A stretch of DNA of 64,000 nt from a virus: positions 1 to 64,000 of the IMG/VR virus record IMGVR_UViG_3300017917_002969; one strand, 5' to 3'. Of this stretch, positions 41,202-49,983 are shown piece by piece (the stretch's first letter is position 1; the number at the start of each line of letters is the position of its first letter). A model generated the notes under the pieces. The model had not been told where the DNA came from. It saw only the letters and a list, made by a program, of their open reading frames with translations, and searched no databases. Both the position numbers and the translations under genes were made by a program.

Positions 41202-42153
41202 CTCTAAAAATTATTTTTTTTATTTGTTCTAATTTTATATTGCTATATTCTACATTGTGAAATTTTTGGTAACCACTGCCAGATTTAAAATGTAAAATAG
41301 GTGCATCATTAATTGAGTGGTTTAAAAGTTGAATAATATCAATATGCACTGGGTCTTGAAAATGGTATGGGTCTACAAATGTTTCTTTTAATTTTAACAC
41401 CTTATCTACTAAATAATCAGAATAATTTTGATTTATTAATTCATAAGGGAATGACCTATCACCCATTTGAATAGTTTCTTTTATTTTTTTAGATGATAGT
41501 TCAAAAGAATAATTTATATTACCGTTCAAAACAAATTGGACCAAGTCATTTGTACAATTATAATAATTCCACATTTCAAAATAACCATAATCCATTGGGT
41601 TTATTTTTTTAAGTAAATCTATTGTTTGACCTCCAACATCACTTATCCCATGAATATAGTCCCAATTAAAATACTGCGTTAAATTGTTACTGTTTAAAAA
41701 CTCGTTATCAAACAATAAAACACCATCCCACATGTAGTAATAGTTGAAATTACCTTCATTTATTCTATGTATAGGTGTATCTCTGTATTGTGGAGTAAAA
41801 TAAAGTTTTTTTTCGTTCATTAAACCATTATAATCAATTTTGTTTATGAAAAACATATCTGAATGTATTAACATAAAATAATCATTAGATGTTGCTTGAA
41901 AAATGTCTCTGAACCAATTAAGTTGTTCTACATAATATCTAGAAAATGGTACGTTTCTAGGCCCAGTATAATTAATACACGTTATTTTATTTTCATAACA
42001 AATATTTTTTATTGTTTGAGCATGTTCGTTTGATGCATTTATTATTATAAATTCAGTTTCAGAATCAAACATATGTTTTTTATATGAATCTATTTGTAAT
42101 TGAAGATACTCTGGATTTTTGTCTGGAAATGAAAATATTTTTAATTTTTTCAT
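41191..42153 (-). CDS. Putative glycosyltransferase
   Basis: 320 residues. GT-A-like: KKLKIFSFPDKNPEYLQLQI N-terminus, SETEFIIINASNEHAQTIKN, a YFMLIHSDMFFINKIDY stretch with an S-D-M in place of DxD (about 112-128), TPQYRDTPIHRINEG and a late PILHFKSGSGYQKFHNV with a His that often closes the active site. It starts after a 160-base gap. Function assigned from pattern and neighbours; the galactofuranose context makes a Galf transferase a possibility, but nothing specific shows this. Confidence 0.62.
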   Translation of the reverse strand: MKKLKIFSFPDKNPEYLQLQIDSYKKHMFDSETEFIIINASNEHAQTIKNICYENKITCINYTGPRNVPFSRYYVEQLNWFRDIFQATSNDYFMLIHSDMFFINKIDYNGLMNEKKLYFTPQYRDTPIHRINEGNFNYYYMWDGVLLFDNEFLNSNNLTQYFNWDYIHGISDVGGQTIDLLKKINPMDYGYFEMWNYYNCTNDLVQFVLNGNINYSFELSSKKIKETIQMGDRSFPYELINQNYSDYLVDKVLKLKETFVDPYHFQDPVHIDIIQLLNHSINDAPILHFKSGSGYQKFHNVEYSNIKLEQIKKIIFRDEI

Positions 42154-42314
42154 ATTTTAAAATAAAATTTTATATATAGCTATTATTTTCTTATTTTTTT
42201 AGTGAGTAAATTATGTTATTTAAAATGTATAACCATACTGAAAGAATTTTGTTTATTTGGTTGCAATTAATTATTAATTAAAAATAATGTTTTACATAAT
42301 ATTGTGTAAAGAAA
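42154..42314. other. AT-rich gap inside the glycan cluster
   Basis: 161 bases with no ORF, no TATTTATA octamer and no TTG-N20-TAnnTTTG promoter. It contains a near-palindromic AATTAATTATTAATT run (about 42269-42283). Possibly a weak promoter or the scar of a lost gene; I see nothing firm. Confidence 0.4.
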
Positions 42315-43154
42315 CTATTTTATTAAGTGTTTATATTTTTCTTTATTATCAATTATAAAATTTGGTAACAAAGAATTATTTATTTTTATAGAATAACCTC
42401 TACCAAAAACATCAAGACTGTTATTTATTTTAGTTTCTATAGTATTCTTTATAAAATCATTATTAAACTCTTGGTGTCCATAAGATTCAATTTTTTCCCT
42501 AACCATTTTTTCACCGCCTTGGAATGTGAAATGCCAACCAGCATTTTCAACTAGTTTATACTGATTTCTATTAGGTGTTCTAATGTGATTTATACTATAG
42601 TTTTTTATATTTTTATATTTTGTACCTACAGTTCCATACCAATGTTCTGAAGATTCTAAGTTTAAATAATATGTAAAAACTTTTTGATTTAATCTTAAAT
42701 TACCATCAAAATTAAATTCATAATTTATATTTGGGTCCCATATTTCATCTAAATCAGACACAAAAACAAAATCATCATCATTAGCTTCTATCAAACCTTT
42801 TTTAATACATTCTTTCTGATAAAATTCTCTTAACCAATGAACTTCATGTTTAGGAACATTAGGTGTTGTTAAACAATCATCAATAATAGAATCTTGTAAA
42901 ACATTTCCGTTTTTCATACTAGATAAATCAAAAGAATCTGGCATATCACTAACAATAATGTGTATTATTTTATGATTAAACTTTTCGAATCTTTTTTTAT
43001 TTTCTAAATAATATAAAGGTTTATGTTTTCCAGTAAATGTTTTAGTTGCTTCAACTAAAACAAAATAATCAACATAATCGTTAAGTATATTTAATCTAAT
43101 CTCTAACAAATCTAGTTCGTTAAAAAAAATAAAAGTATCATAAATTTTTAGCAT
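42315..43154 (-). CDS. Glycosyltransferase family 17-like
   Basis: 279 residues. Matches the GT17 pattern of beta-1,4-mannosyl-glycoprotein N-acetylglucosaminyltransferase relatives: KIYDTFIFFNELDLLEIRLN at the start, DYFVLVEATKTFTGKHKPLY, WLREFYQKECIKKGL, DFVFVSDLDEIWDP (acidic metal site, about 131-144), NLESSEHWYGTVGTKY and the closing NAGWHFTFQGGEKMVREKIE. Full family length. GT17-like genes are rare but known in large phages and viruses. Probable role: transfer of GlcNAc or another sugar onto a glycan made by this cluster. Confidence 0.85.
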   Translation of the reverse strand: MLKIYDTFIFFNELDLLEIRLNILNDYVDYFVLVEATKTFTGKHKPLYYLENKKRFEKFNHKIIHIIVSDMPDSFDLSSMKNGNVLQDSIIDDCLTTPNVPKHEVHWLREFYQKECIKKGLIEANDDDFVFVSDLDEIWDPNINYEFNFDGNLRLNQKVFTYYLNLESSEHWYGTVGTKYKNIKNYSINHIRTPNRNQYKLVENAGWHFTFQGGEKMVREKIESYGHQEFNNDFIKNTIETKINNSLDVFGRGYSIKINNSLLPNFIIDNKEKYKHLIK

Positions 43155-43155
43155 T

Positions 43156-43860
43156 TTAAAATGATTTATGTATATAATAAGAGTTGTTTTTGATTATACC
43201 CCTATATTTTTTATTGGTAATTAAATAATTGGTTAAGCGATATTCAAACGAATTAACCCCATATTGTGGAAAATTATGTAATGGGCTATCGTTGGTGAAA
43301 TCAACTGACATACCTTTATTTTTTGATATAAAGTAAACTTGGTCACTAAAAATTTTAGATAAATAAAAATCATCGTGTTTTTTATCTATTGTTGCTTCTT
43401 CATGTTTTATTGTTTCAGGTAAAAAATTTAAGTCAGCCCAAAATAATGTGGTTGATATTATATCATCGTCATTATCAAAGGTTTTTATCGATTTTTTAAA
43501 AAAATCACTTAAATCTTCGGAATGAATTTCACAATCAGGACCAACATAAAAAATATGTTTTGTTTTACTTAACAGTAACCCACAATAATGTTGTACTGAG
43601 TAATAATATGATTTTTCATTTTGATTTACGTTCAAGTTAAAACGCTCATTAATCTCATCCAAATATTGGTTAGTATAATAGAAATCAAAATGTTTGTTAA
43701 ATTTTTCTTTTAACAAATTAAATCTATCTAAACTTTCTATATTATTTATTAAGACTATTTTTTTAGTAATTAAATCATGAGAATAATTAAAAAACCAACC
43801 ATCAAAATTTAAAACATGTTCAAAATCTTTTTCGTAAACTGTAGTAATTAAAGTAATCAT
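43156..43860 (-). CDS. Putative GT-A-like protein
   Basis: 234 residues. MITLITTVYEKDFEHVL start and the segment HIFYVGPDCEIHSEDLSDFF (about 119-138) look like the first strand and metal-binding region of a GT-A fold. A late NDSPLHNFPQYGVNSFEYR segment could line the acceptor site. Strong family markers are absent. It ends 1 base from the GT17 gene. Likely a glycosyltransferase by pattern and location; donor unknown. Confidence 0.55.
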   Translation of the reverse strand: MITLITTVYEKDFEHVLNFDGWFFNYSHDLITKKIVLINNIESLDRFNLLKEKFNKHFDFYYTNQYLDEINERFNLNVNQNEKSYYYSVQHYCGLLLSKTKHIFYVGPDCEIHSEDLSDFFKKSIKTFDNDDDIISTTLFWADLNFLPETIKHEEATIDKKHDDFYLSKIFSDQVYFISKNKGMSVDFTNDSPLHNFPQYGVNSFEYRLTNYLITNKKYRGIIKNNSYYIHKSF

Positions 43861-43929
43861 CGTATTTCTTTTTTTACACGTTTCATAATCTCTAATAAAG
43901 CTAATTCACTAAAGACAATAAACGTATTA

Positions 43930-44823
43930 TTAATTTTTACCATATTGTTTTAATTTATATTCATTATGTTCTAACAAACACTCATCATAATTATATAAAA
44001 TATTATCTCTACCTAACCAATGTATGTTTCTATAGATATTATAACCACAACTCCAAAAACCATCTGAAATATTGTGCCTAGCCCAATATTTTGGTCCAAT
44101 TACAAATTTTAAAGACTCACTAGTAAAAACTGGAAAAAATGCAAACGAACTATTAGACATAATTAAGTAGTTAGCATTTTTTATTATCGAATAGTCTTTA
44201 GCTATATCAAAATGATAAACTTCTAGATTTGGAAAATAATTTTTAGCAGAAGAAACGTCATCAGTTATAACCACAAATCTAAAATTTTTATTTATTTTTA
44301 ACATATGTTTCATTGCGTTATACCAATATTCTTTATTTAAAAATAAATCAGCTACATTTCTGTATTCACCACCCCTAAAATTAATTATACATATGTTTTC
44401 ATTAGAAAAATCATAACATTCTTTTTCTGGTTTAATTTTAAACCATTTTTTTATCTCTTCTTTTCTATGGTAAAAATAATTTTCAGATTGCATAACACCA
44501 TCTATTTTCGTATTATCTTTAATGTCAATTAAATTTTTATCATATTCTCTTATATCACATTTAAAAATTGGATGGTATAAATTTTTTTCAACATAATAGT
44601 TAACTATTTCATTAGGTAGTTCTATTGGTGGCCCACCTTCTGGACCGTATCCACCAATAACTTCACAACCCATATCTAAATCCATAAAATCTAAACACTT
44701 GAATTTATCACCATTAATTATTCCAAATTGGTAATTATTATCTAAAGCAATTGTTCTGGTCGTAGCATAACAAAATAATTGATTTCCTAACCCTTGACCA
44801 TTGTAAATTTCTGTAACTATCAT
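43930..44823 (-). CDS. Alpha-1,2-fucosyltransferase-like (GT11)
   Basis: 297 residues. GT11 markers: YNGQGLGNQLFCYATTR near the N-terminus (the G-x-GNQ-x-F donor motif), IINFRGGEYRN (equivalent of HxRRxD, here FRGGEY), FVVITDDVSSAK, and ANYLIMSNSSFAFFPVF (the SNSSFSxW equivalent). It differs from the canonical form in the HxRR motif, so the donor or acceptor may differ. It fits with GDP-fucose production by gmd-fcl in the same cluster. A second GT11 gene lies at 46787. Confidence 0.78.
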   Translation of the reverse strand: MIVTEIYNGQGLGNQLFCYATTRTIALDNNYQFGIINGDKFKCLDFMDLDMGCEVIGGYGPEGGPPIELPNEIVNYYVEKNLYHPIFKCDIREYDKNLIDIKDNTKIDGVMQSENYFYHRKEEIKKWFKIKPEKECYDFSNENICIINFRGGEYRNVADLFLNKEYWYNAMKHMLKINKNFRFVVITDDVSSAKNYFPNLEVYHFDIAKDYSIIKNANYLIMSNSSFAFFPVFTSESLKFVIGPKYWARHNISDGFWSCGYNIYRNIHWLGRDNILYNYDECLLEHNEYKLKQYGKN

Positions 44824-44830
44824 ATTTTTT

Positions 44831-45451
44831 TTATTTTTTTATTATATTAACTCCATTATTACCACAGTCTAATAAGCCAGAGCCAGTCATATGACCAATT
44901 TCTGTTAAATCATGTTTCACCCATTTTAATGAATTCCACCAATTTAACATATTGTGATGTGAAGGTGAAAAAACATCATCACATAGTATGTAACCATTAT
45001 AATTCATTTTTTCAATTAAATTTGAGAATAAATTTTCATGTATGCCATCGTGCACAGTATCAAAAAAAATAAATTTACTAGCTAAAAATATTTCTTCTGA
45101 TTCAGTTAATATATCTTTATTTTTAAATGATAAATTTGGATAATCTAACCCAAAAGGCGTGTGTTGATTTTCCCATAATAAACCGTTAAGGTTTTTATCC
45201 TCAATATCATAGGTTATCACCTTATTATTTTTGTTTTGGGCTAAGCATAATGCTGAAATACCTTGATGGGTACCAGCGTCAATTATTAAAGTATTATCAA
45301 ACTTGTATGATAAATATGTTAATAATTTATAGTGTTGTAATGACGGTAATGTATTATTTTGTGCTGTTTGTATATGTCCAATATTATCATAATATTTTAA
45401 CAAAAAACTAACATCAGTGTTTAAAACATCGTTGTAATTAATTTCTATCAT
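44831..45451 (-). CDS. SAM-dependent methyltransferase-like protein
   Basis: 206 residues. Rossmann core: NTLIIDAGTHQGISALCLAQ (motif I, about 53-72), KVITYDIEDKNLNG (motif II acidic residue), KFIFFDTVHDGIHENLFSNL and GYILCDDVFSPSHHNML. The pattern is that of Methyltransf_24/cephalosporin hydroxylase-like proteins found in glycan clusters. It may O-methylate a sugar. Substrate unknown. The gene is closely packed between GT11 and the DUF5672-like gene. Confidence 0.7.
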   Translation of the reverse strand: MIEINYNDVLNTDVSFLLKYYDNIGHIQTAQNNTLPSLQHYKLLTYLSYKFDNTLIIDAGTHQGISALCLAQNKNNKVITYDIEDKNLNGLLWENQHTPFGLDYPNLSFKNKDILTESEEIFLASKFIFFDTVHDGIHENLFSNLIEKMNYNGYILCDDVFSPSHHNMLNWWNSLKWVKHDLTEIGHMTGSGLLDCGNNGVNIIKK

Positions 45452-45454
45452 ATT

Positions 45455-46078
45455 TTATTTTTTATATTTGTGAAAACCAAAAGGTTCGTCAACATCTTCA
45501 TCACAATTTGTTTCATGGCTGAACATTGCTGCTATTTCAGGTGTCGCAAATTTAACCCCATAATTTTCTAATTCTCTTCTGTAATAGTTACATAAAACAC
45601 CATCTTCATTATAGAAGCCAGTTCCATTATCTGTAAATGGTAAATTTAAATCGTTTAAACAATTCATTAACTTTTTGCTTCTTAGAGTAAAACCACCGTT
45701 ACCTACTCTAATATTCAAATCCCCATTGAAATGAACATTTTTAGGCCACGGTGCGCCAATGTAATCATAATTTAAAAACTCATCAATCCATTTATGTGGT
45801 CTTAAAACATAACCATCATATTGAACTACTAGAGCAAAATCACTTTTTATGAAGTTAGCTAGGTCAAATAACATGAACTTACTATACTCGTCAATATTAT
45901 TTATTTTAGGACAATAAATAAATGTGATGTTATCTGGTAAGTTATTTGGTTTTTCATGACTTATGAACAACGCTTCATAAAATTCAATCCCTTCCATAGA
46001 TTTTTGAAGAGCGTTGATAGTTTCTTGAATTTTAACCGAACTAACAGATACCAAAGTTACATTACTTAATTTAATCAT
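45455..46078 (-). CDS. DUF5672-like putative glycosyltransferase
   Basis: 207 residues. Signature FALVVQYDGYVLRPHKWIDE, NYDYIGAPWPKN, RVGNGGFTLRSKKLM and GVKFATPEIAAMFSHE are those of DUF5672 proteins, which have a GT-A-like fold and are linked to polysaccharide genes. The Q-Y-D-G-Y motif takes the place of DxD. Overlaps the upstream GT2 gene by 4 bases (ATGA). Donor unknown. Confidence 0.8.
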   Translation of the reverse strand: MIKLSNVTLVSVSSVKIQETINALQKSMEGIEFYEALFISHEKPNNLPDNITFIYCPKINNIDEYSKFMLFDLANFIKSDFALVVQYDGYVLRPHKWIDEFLNYDYIGAPWPKNVHFNGDLNIRVGNGGFTLRSKKLMNCLNDLNLPFTDNGTGFYNEDGVLCNYYRRELENYGVKFATPEIAAMFSHETNCDEDVDEPFGFHKYKK

Positions 46079-46767
46079 TTAAATTTATTTTTAACATAAT
46101 TTAATTCTTTATTCATTAAATTTGCATTGACTAGTGTATTTGAAACTTGGTGACTTCCAGTTCTATTAACAACCGTAATAATATCTAATATTTTTGGTTC
46201 TCCAAATTTTTCAAAACATCTTTTGTAATATTCACAATCCATTAACCAAATTAAATTTTCATCAAATAGAAAAGGGTTTTTATTTAATATAGTTAATACA
46301 GATGGTGAGCTTATTGTGTTTATACCTAAATGTATGTCTTCATTGTAAATAGGTTTAAAATCACGATAAAATGTAAAACCATCATTTGAATGTTCGCACC
46401 TAGATACAAGCCATTTATCTTTTTTTAAGTCAAAATTATTTACCGTATTAAATAAACTATTATTGTCGTATAAAAAATCATCTTGAAATAAAACCTTGAT
46501 TAACTCACCATTAGAATTTAAAATACAATTATTTATGTTTGCCGATGAACTACCTACATTATTTAGGTTTTTTAAATATTTTATATTTAATACACTTTTG
46601 AAACTTTCACACGTTTTTTGTATTTCATCATTATATGAGTGGTCTGATACAACAATTTCAAAATCTTTAAATGTTTGATTAGTCAATATTTTTAAACTAT
46701 GTTCTAAAAATATAGACCCATTACTCTTCATTTCATATGCTGGAATACAGATGCTTAAATAACTCAT
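46075..46767 (-). CDS. Glycosyltransferase family 2
   Basis: 230 residues. N-terminal LSICIPAYEMKSNGSIFLEH, LTNQTFKDFEIVVSDHSYND, a NNVGSSSANINNCILNSNGE stretch and LIKVLFQDDFLYDNNS (DD metal site, about 89-104), then an acceptor part with IWLMDCEYYKRCFEKFG. A compact GT2 catalytic domain without membrane anchor. Sugar unknown. Confidence 0.85.
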   Translation of the reverse strand: MSYLSICIPAYEMKSNGSIFLEHSLKILTNQTFKDFEIVVSDHSYNDEIQKTCESFKSVLNIKYLKNLNNVGSSSANINNCILNSNGELIKVLFQDDFLYDNNSLFNTVNNFDLKKDKWLVSRCEHSNDGFTFYRDFKPIYNEDIHLGINTISSPSVLTILNKNPFLFDENLIWLMDCEYYKRCFEKFGEPKILDIITVVNRTGSHQVSNTLVNANLMNKELNYVKNKFK

Positions 46768-46786
46768 ATTTAATTATAATTATTCA

Positions 46787-47575
46787 TTAGTTATTGTCAA
46801 TAGTTAACCAATTTTTTTGTATTACGTCATGATAATCTTTTGGTCCTAAAGGTCCAAACCATTTTTTTGGACCTATTTTAATAGAATCAGGTGTTGTATT
46901 TAGATAAGCACCCCACCAACTAAAAGTACTGTTAGATAAAATGTTATTATTACACATTGTCATAATTGTTATATCTAATATTTCATTTTTTAAATCTGGG
47001 AAAATATAATTTTCATCACTATGAAAACTATTTTTAACCCATTCCATATCATCAGACATAAAGATAAAATATGAATCACCAATAATTTCCATAGCATTTT
47101 TAAAATAATTAATTGAACAAACAGTATGATATTCAGAATTTTTTAGATAATCACCCCTTCTAATATTAATAGATGTTATTGGTTTTTGTTGAGTTTTAAA
47201 AATAGGTATTATTTCAGTTATAAGTTTTTTATCATCTTCAGATATATAAAACAAGTCACGTATTTCTTTTTCATAACCAATAAAATATTTTTCACTTTGA
47301 AAAAACCCATTCAATAATATGTTTTTTTGATATACTAATTCTTTGTAACTAAATGTTGGTTCTGTATATATTATTGATGGTGTAAAATCATTTATTGTAT
47401 TTATTTTTTTAAAAATATTATCTTTATATTTACTAGATACATAACCTTGATTTGGTGTGTGACATTGATTAAAATTAAAAACGGACACATCATCATTATT
47501 AAGTGCTAATGCATGTGCTGCTGAAATTTGAAACATTTGGTTTCCTAAACCACCTTGTAATCTACAACTTACCAT
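46787..47575 (-). CDS. Alpha-1,2-fucosyltransferase (GT11)
   Basis: 262 residues. Stronger GT11 match than the gene at 43930: VSCRLQGGLGNQMFQISAAH at the N-terminus, SINIRRGDYLKN (donor-binding motif with Asn replacing the usual His), SYFIFMSDDMEWVKN, and NNILSNSTFSWWGAYLN (motif III). It transfers L-fucose from GDP-fucose to the 2-position of galactose-type acceptors in characterised relatives. With gmd and fcl in the same cluster this gives a self-contained fucosylation route from host GDP-mannose. Overlaps the next upstream gene's 3' end by 14 bases. Confidence 0.88.
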   Translation of the reverse strand: MVSCRLQGGLGNQMFQISAAHALALNNDDVSVFNFNQCHTPNQGYVSSKYKDNIFKKINTINDFTPSIIYTEPTFSYKELVYQKNILLNGFFQSEKYFIGYEKEIRDLFYISEDDKKLITEIIPIFKTQQKPITSINIRRGDYLKNSEYHTVCSINYFKNAMEIIGDSYFIFMSDDMEWVKNSFHSDENYIFPDLKNEILDITIMTMCNNNILSNSTFSWWGAYLNTTPDSIKIGPKKWFGPLGPKDYHDVIQKNWLTIDNN

Positions 47576-48275
47576 ATTTTTGTTTGTTTCTGATTTTTAT
47601 TGCAATTTCATTTACCAAAGTTAAATCAACCTTGTGGTCGTTTAGAGGGTTTTCTTCATTATAGATATAATTTATTTCATTCATAAAATAATATCTTTCT
47701 TCACCAGCCATTTCAAGCATAGGAAACATAAAAGATAAATCACCAGTTACTTTCCAATAAACACCAGTTTCATCTTTTAAATCTTCTTGTTTAATTTTTC
47801 TCCATAAAAAAGCCCTCCATGTTCTTATATGTGAAGCTGTGAATCTAGAAGCTCTTAAGTTATCAAAATTAGTCTGTCTAGACGAAAAACCAATGCTTCC
47901 ATTTGAATAACGAAAACTACCGTTAGCTATCCAAATATTTGGGTTTGAATATACTTTATTAATTCTAGATAATGTATTACCATCTGGTAACCAATCATCA
48001 CCATCAACCTCTATTATTATTTCATTATCAGATATTTTATCATTATTTCTGATTACTTGGTCATAGTTACCTGGTTGGTAAAATTTTGTTTTGTTTTCTA
48101 TTAGAATAAATCTGTCATCACCTTGAATCATTTCTTTGATGATTTTTACAGTATTATCTGTTGACATATCGTCAGTAATGTAACACGTAAAATCACAAAA
48201 CGTTTGACCCATAAGTGAACCAATACACTTTTCAATATAATTGGCACAGTTATATGCTGTTGTAAGTATAACCAT
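47562..48275 (-). CDS. Glycosyltransferase family 2
   Basis: 237 residues. Canonical GT2: VILTTAYNCANYIEKCIGSL, GQTFCDFTCYITDDMSTDNT, and EIIIEVDGDDWLPDGNTLSR with the D-G-D-D metal site (about 89-92), then SRFTASHIRTWRAFLWRKIK and a TGDLSFMFPMLEMAGEERY acceptor-side helix. Single domain, soluble. The start overlaps the upstream gene stop by one base. Donor unknown. Confidence 0.9.
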   Translation of the reverse strand: MVILTTAYNCANYIEKCIGSLMGQTFCDFTCYITDDMSTDNTVKIIKEMIQGDDRFILIENKTKFYQPGNYDQVIRNNDKISDNEIIIEVDGDDWLPDGNTLSRINKVYSNPNIWIANGSFRYSNGSIGFSSRQTNFDNLRASRFTASHIRTWRAFLWRKIKQEDLKDETGVYWKVTGDLSFMFPMLEMAGEERYYFMNEINYIYNEENPLNDHKVDLTLVNEIAIKIRNKQKYGKL

Positions 48276-49024
48276 TATTTTAAAATTTGAATTCTTTTAT
48301 TTAAGTATGTTTTATAATCAGCTTTTTGTTCGTCAACATTGAATAAATAATATAAACCAAAACCGTTTTGTATGTTAAATTGACTTAACCTTTCACCTCT
48401 TATTTTATGTTTTAGCATATGATTTTCAATACCCAAAAATTTAAAATGTAACATTTTTAAAGATGGGTCTGTTGATAAAATAACTTCACCTTGTGGTTGT
48501 GCTGAGTGACACCCAAAACCATAGTTTATATTGGTTATTTTATTACAATCAAACATCATAGGTTTATCCAACACATTTGTTTTAACACCAAACTTTACTT
48601 TTTCAAAAATGTTATCATTTGGTTTTAAATTTAAATCTTCGTCACCAACCATATGATAACCTTCTGGTTTAAATATTGTTATACCATTTTCTTTTGATTT
48701 TATTAAAAAATCAACCATATTTTCATGGTATAAGAATTCATCAGCATCACCTAAAATGACATAATCAGCATACCCAACACTAGATTTCCAAACATGGTTT
48801 TTTAACTTAATGTGCACACCATCATGAAATTCTTCATTAGAATCAAAAGGAATTATTTCAGTATTGGGGAATGATTCAATAATTTCACAACTTTTATCGG
48901 TTGAATTATTGTCCAATATAATAATTTTTTCACAAAAACTAGAATAATATTTTAATAGATGTGGTAATATATTTTCTTCATTATAACAAATAAAAAAAGC
49001 ATGTACTATTGGTTTTTCAATCAT
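48275..49024 (-). CDS. Glycosyltransferase family 2-like
   Basis: 249 residues. VHAFFICYNEENILPHLLKY, EKIIILDNNSTDKSCEIIES, and ADYVILGDADEFLYHENMV (D-A-D-E metal site, about 92-95) are typical of the GT2/GT92-like branch (Glyco_tranf_2_4). A late LKMLHFKFLGIENHMLKHKI follows. No membrane segment. Starts within the end of the gene at 49021 (ATGA overlap). Confidence 0.85.
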   Translation of the reverse strand: MIEKPIVHAFFICYNEENILPHLLKYYSSFCEKIIILDNNSTDKSCEIIESFPNTEIIPFDSNEEFHDGVHIKLKNHVWKSSVGYADYVILGDADEFLYHENMVDFLIKSKENGITIFKPEGYHMVGDEDLNLKPNDNIFEKVKFGVKTNVLDKPMMFDCNKITNINYGFGCHSAQPQGEVILSTDPSLKMLHFKFLGIENHMLKHKIRGERLSQFNIQNGFGLYYLFNVDEQKADYKTYLNKRIQILK

Positions 49025-49983
49025 TTTTTTTCTTTTTTTTCGTATTTTTTATCTAATTCTTTTTGTCTATATTTTTCAAAAATATCTTCACCATTTATCT
49101 CAACTTTAGCTTTAAATTTAATAACATAATTTCCATCAAATTCGATTATCTTATCAAACAATAAATCAGTGTATTTGTAAAAATAAAAATCATCAACACC
49201 AACTGCACCATCTGTAATAAAAGATACAGTAGATATATCTAACATATTTACCAACATAGGATTTTTAATAGCTTTTTTGATTTCTTTTATAAAAAACACA
49301 CTAGTTTTATTATAATCTTTTGGGTACTTACTGACATAAAATTCTAATAACCTTGTATCATTATCAATATATCTAACAGTTAATTTTTTGGTGTATGCCT
49401 CAATATCAAATTTAGGTACAAATTTTCTCTCAACAATAATATGTCTTTTTGATTTATAAGTTGAATAATATTTGTCACCAGAAATAATCCCTAACGTAGT
49501 CGTACCGCTTTTTGTGTGTAGATTTTCTTCCTTTTCTTCAATACAATTATTTGATAGCGTATCACTAACACTTAATGTTATTTCGTCATTATTAACACAC
49601 ATTTCTAACGGGTAAGTGTCATACTCGTCTAATTTTATATTTTCAAGTTCTTTGGTTTTATTTTTTGTATATGTTCTGGTTATTGGATAACCATCTTCAT
49701 CATACCCAATTATTTCAGTTATATGACCAGAACTTTCCTTAAGAATTTTGTATGTTCTCCATCTTAAATTTCTTACTTCTTCACTGACTTCTCCTTGTAT
49801 TAATGAATCAGCTAATTGACCTTGTGTATTTCTTCTTACGTAATTTACATCATCAGCTAAAGTTTCAGTTTTTTGTCCTAGTGCATTTTTTTCTACATTT
49901 GCTAAAGACAATGATAACTTAACCACATTTTTTTGAATTAATTTTTTTAACTTTTTAATCACAATTCTAAAATTTTTATCCAC
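49021..49983 (-). CDS. Conserved phage protein of unknown function
   Basis: 320 residues. N-terminal basic helix (about 1-25), then NALGQKTETLADDVNYVRRN (about 33-52), TQGQLADSLIQGEVSEEVRN and LRWRTYKILKE. Middle and C-terminal parts are beta-rich with YYSTYKSKRHIIVERKFVPK, ending in a charged helix (KYRQKELDKKYEKKEKK). Proteins with this N-terminal pattern occur in environmental myoviruses, but I know no function. Sitting between glycosyltransferase genes and overlapping both, it may be an acceptor or accessory protein for glycosylation; that is only context. Confidence 0.6.
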   Translation of the reverse strand: MDKNFRIVIKKLKKLIQKNVVKLSLSLANVEKNALGQKTETLADDVNYVRRNTQGQLADSLIQGEVSEEVRNLRWRTYKILKESSGHITEIIGYDEDGYPITRTYTKNKTKELENIKLDEYDTYPLEMCVNNDEITLSVSDTLSNNCIEEKEENLHTKSGTTTLGIISGDKYYSTYKSKRHIIVERKFVPKFDIEAYTKKLTVRYIDNDTRLLEFYVSKYPKDYNKTSVFFIKEIKKAIKNPMLVNMLDISTVSFITDGAVGVDDFYFYKYTDLLFDKIIEFDGNYVIKFKAKVEINGEDIFEKYRQKELDKKYEKKEKK

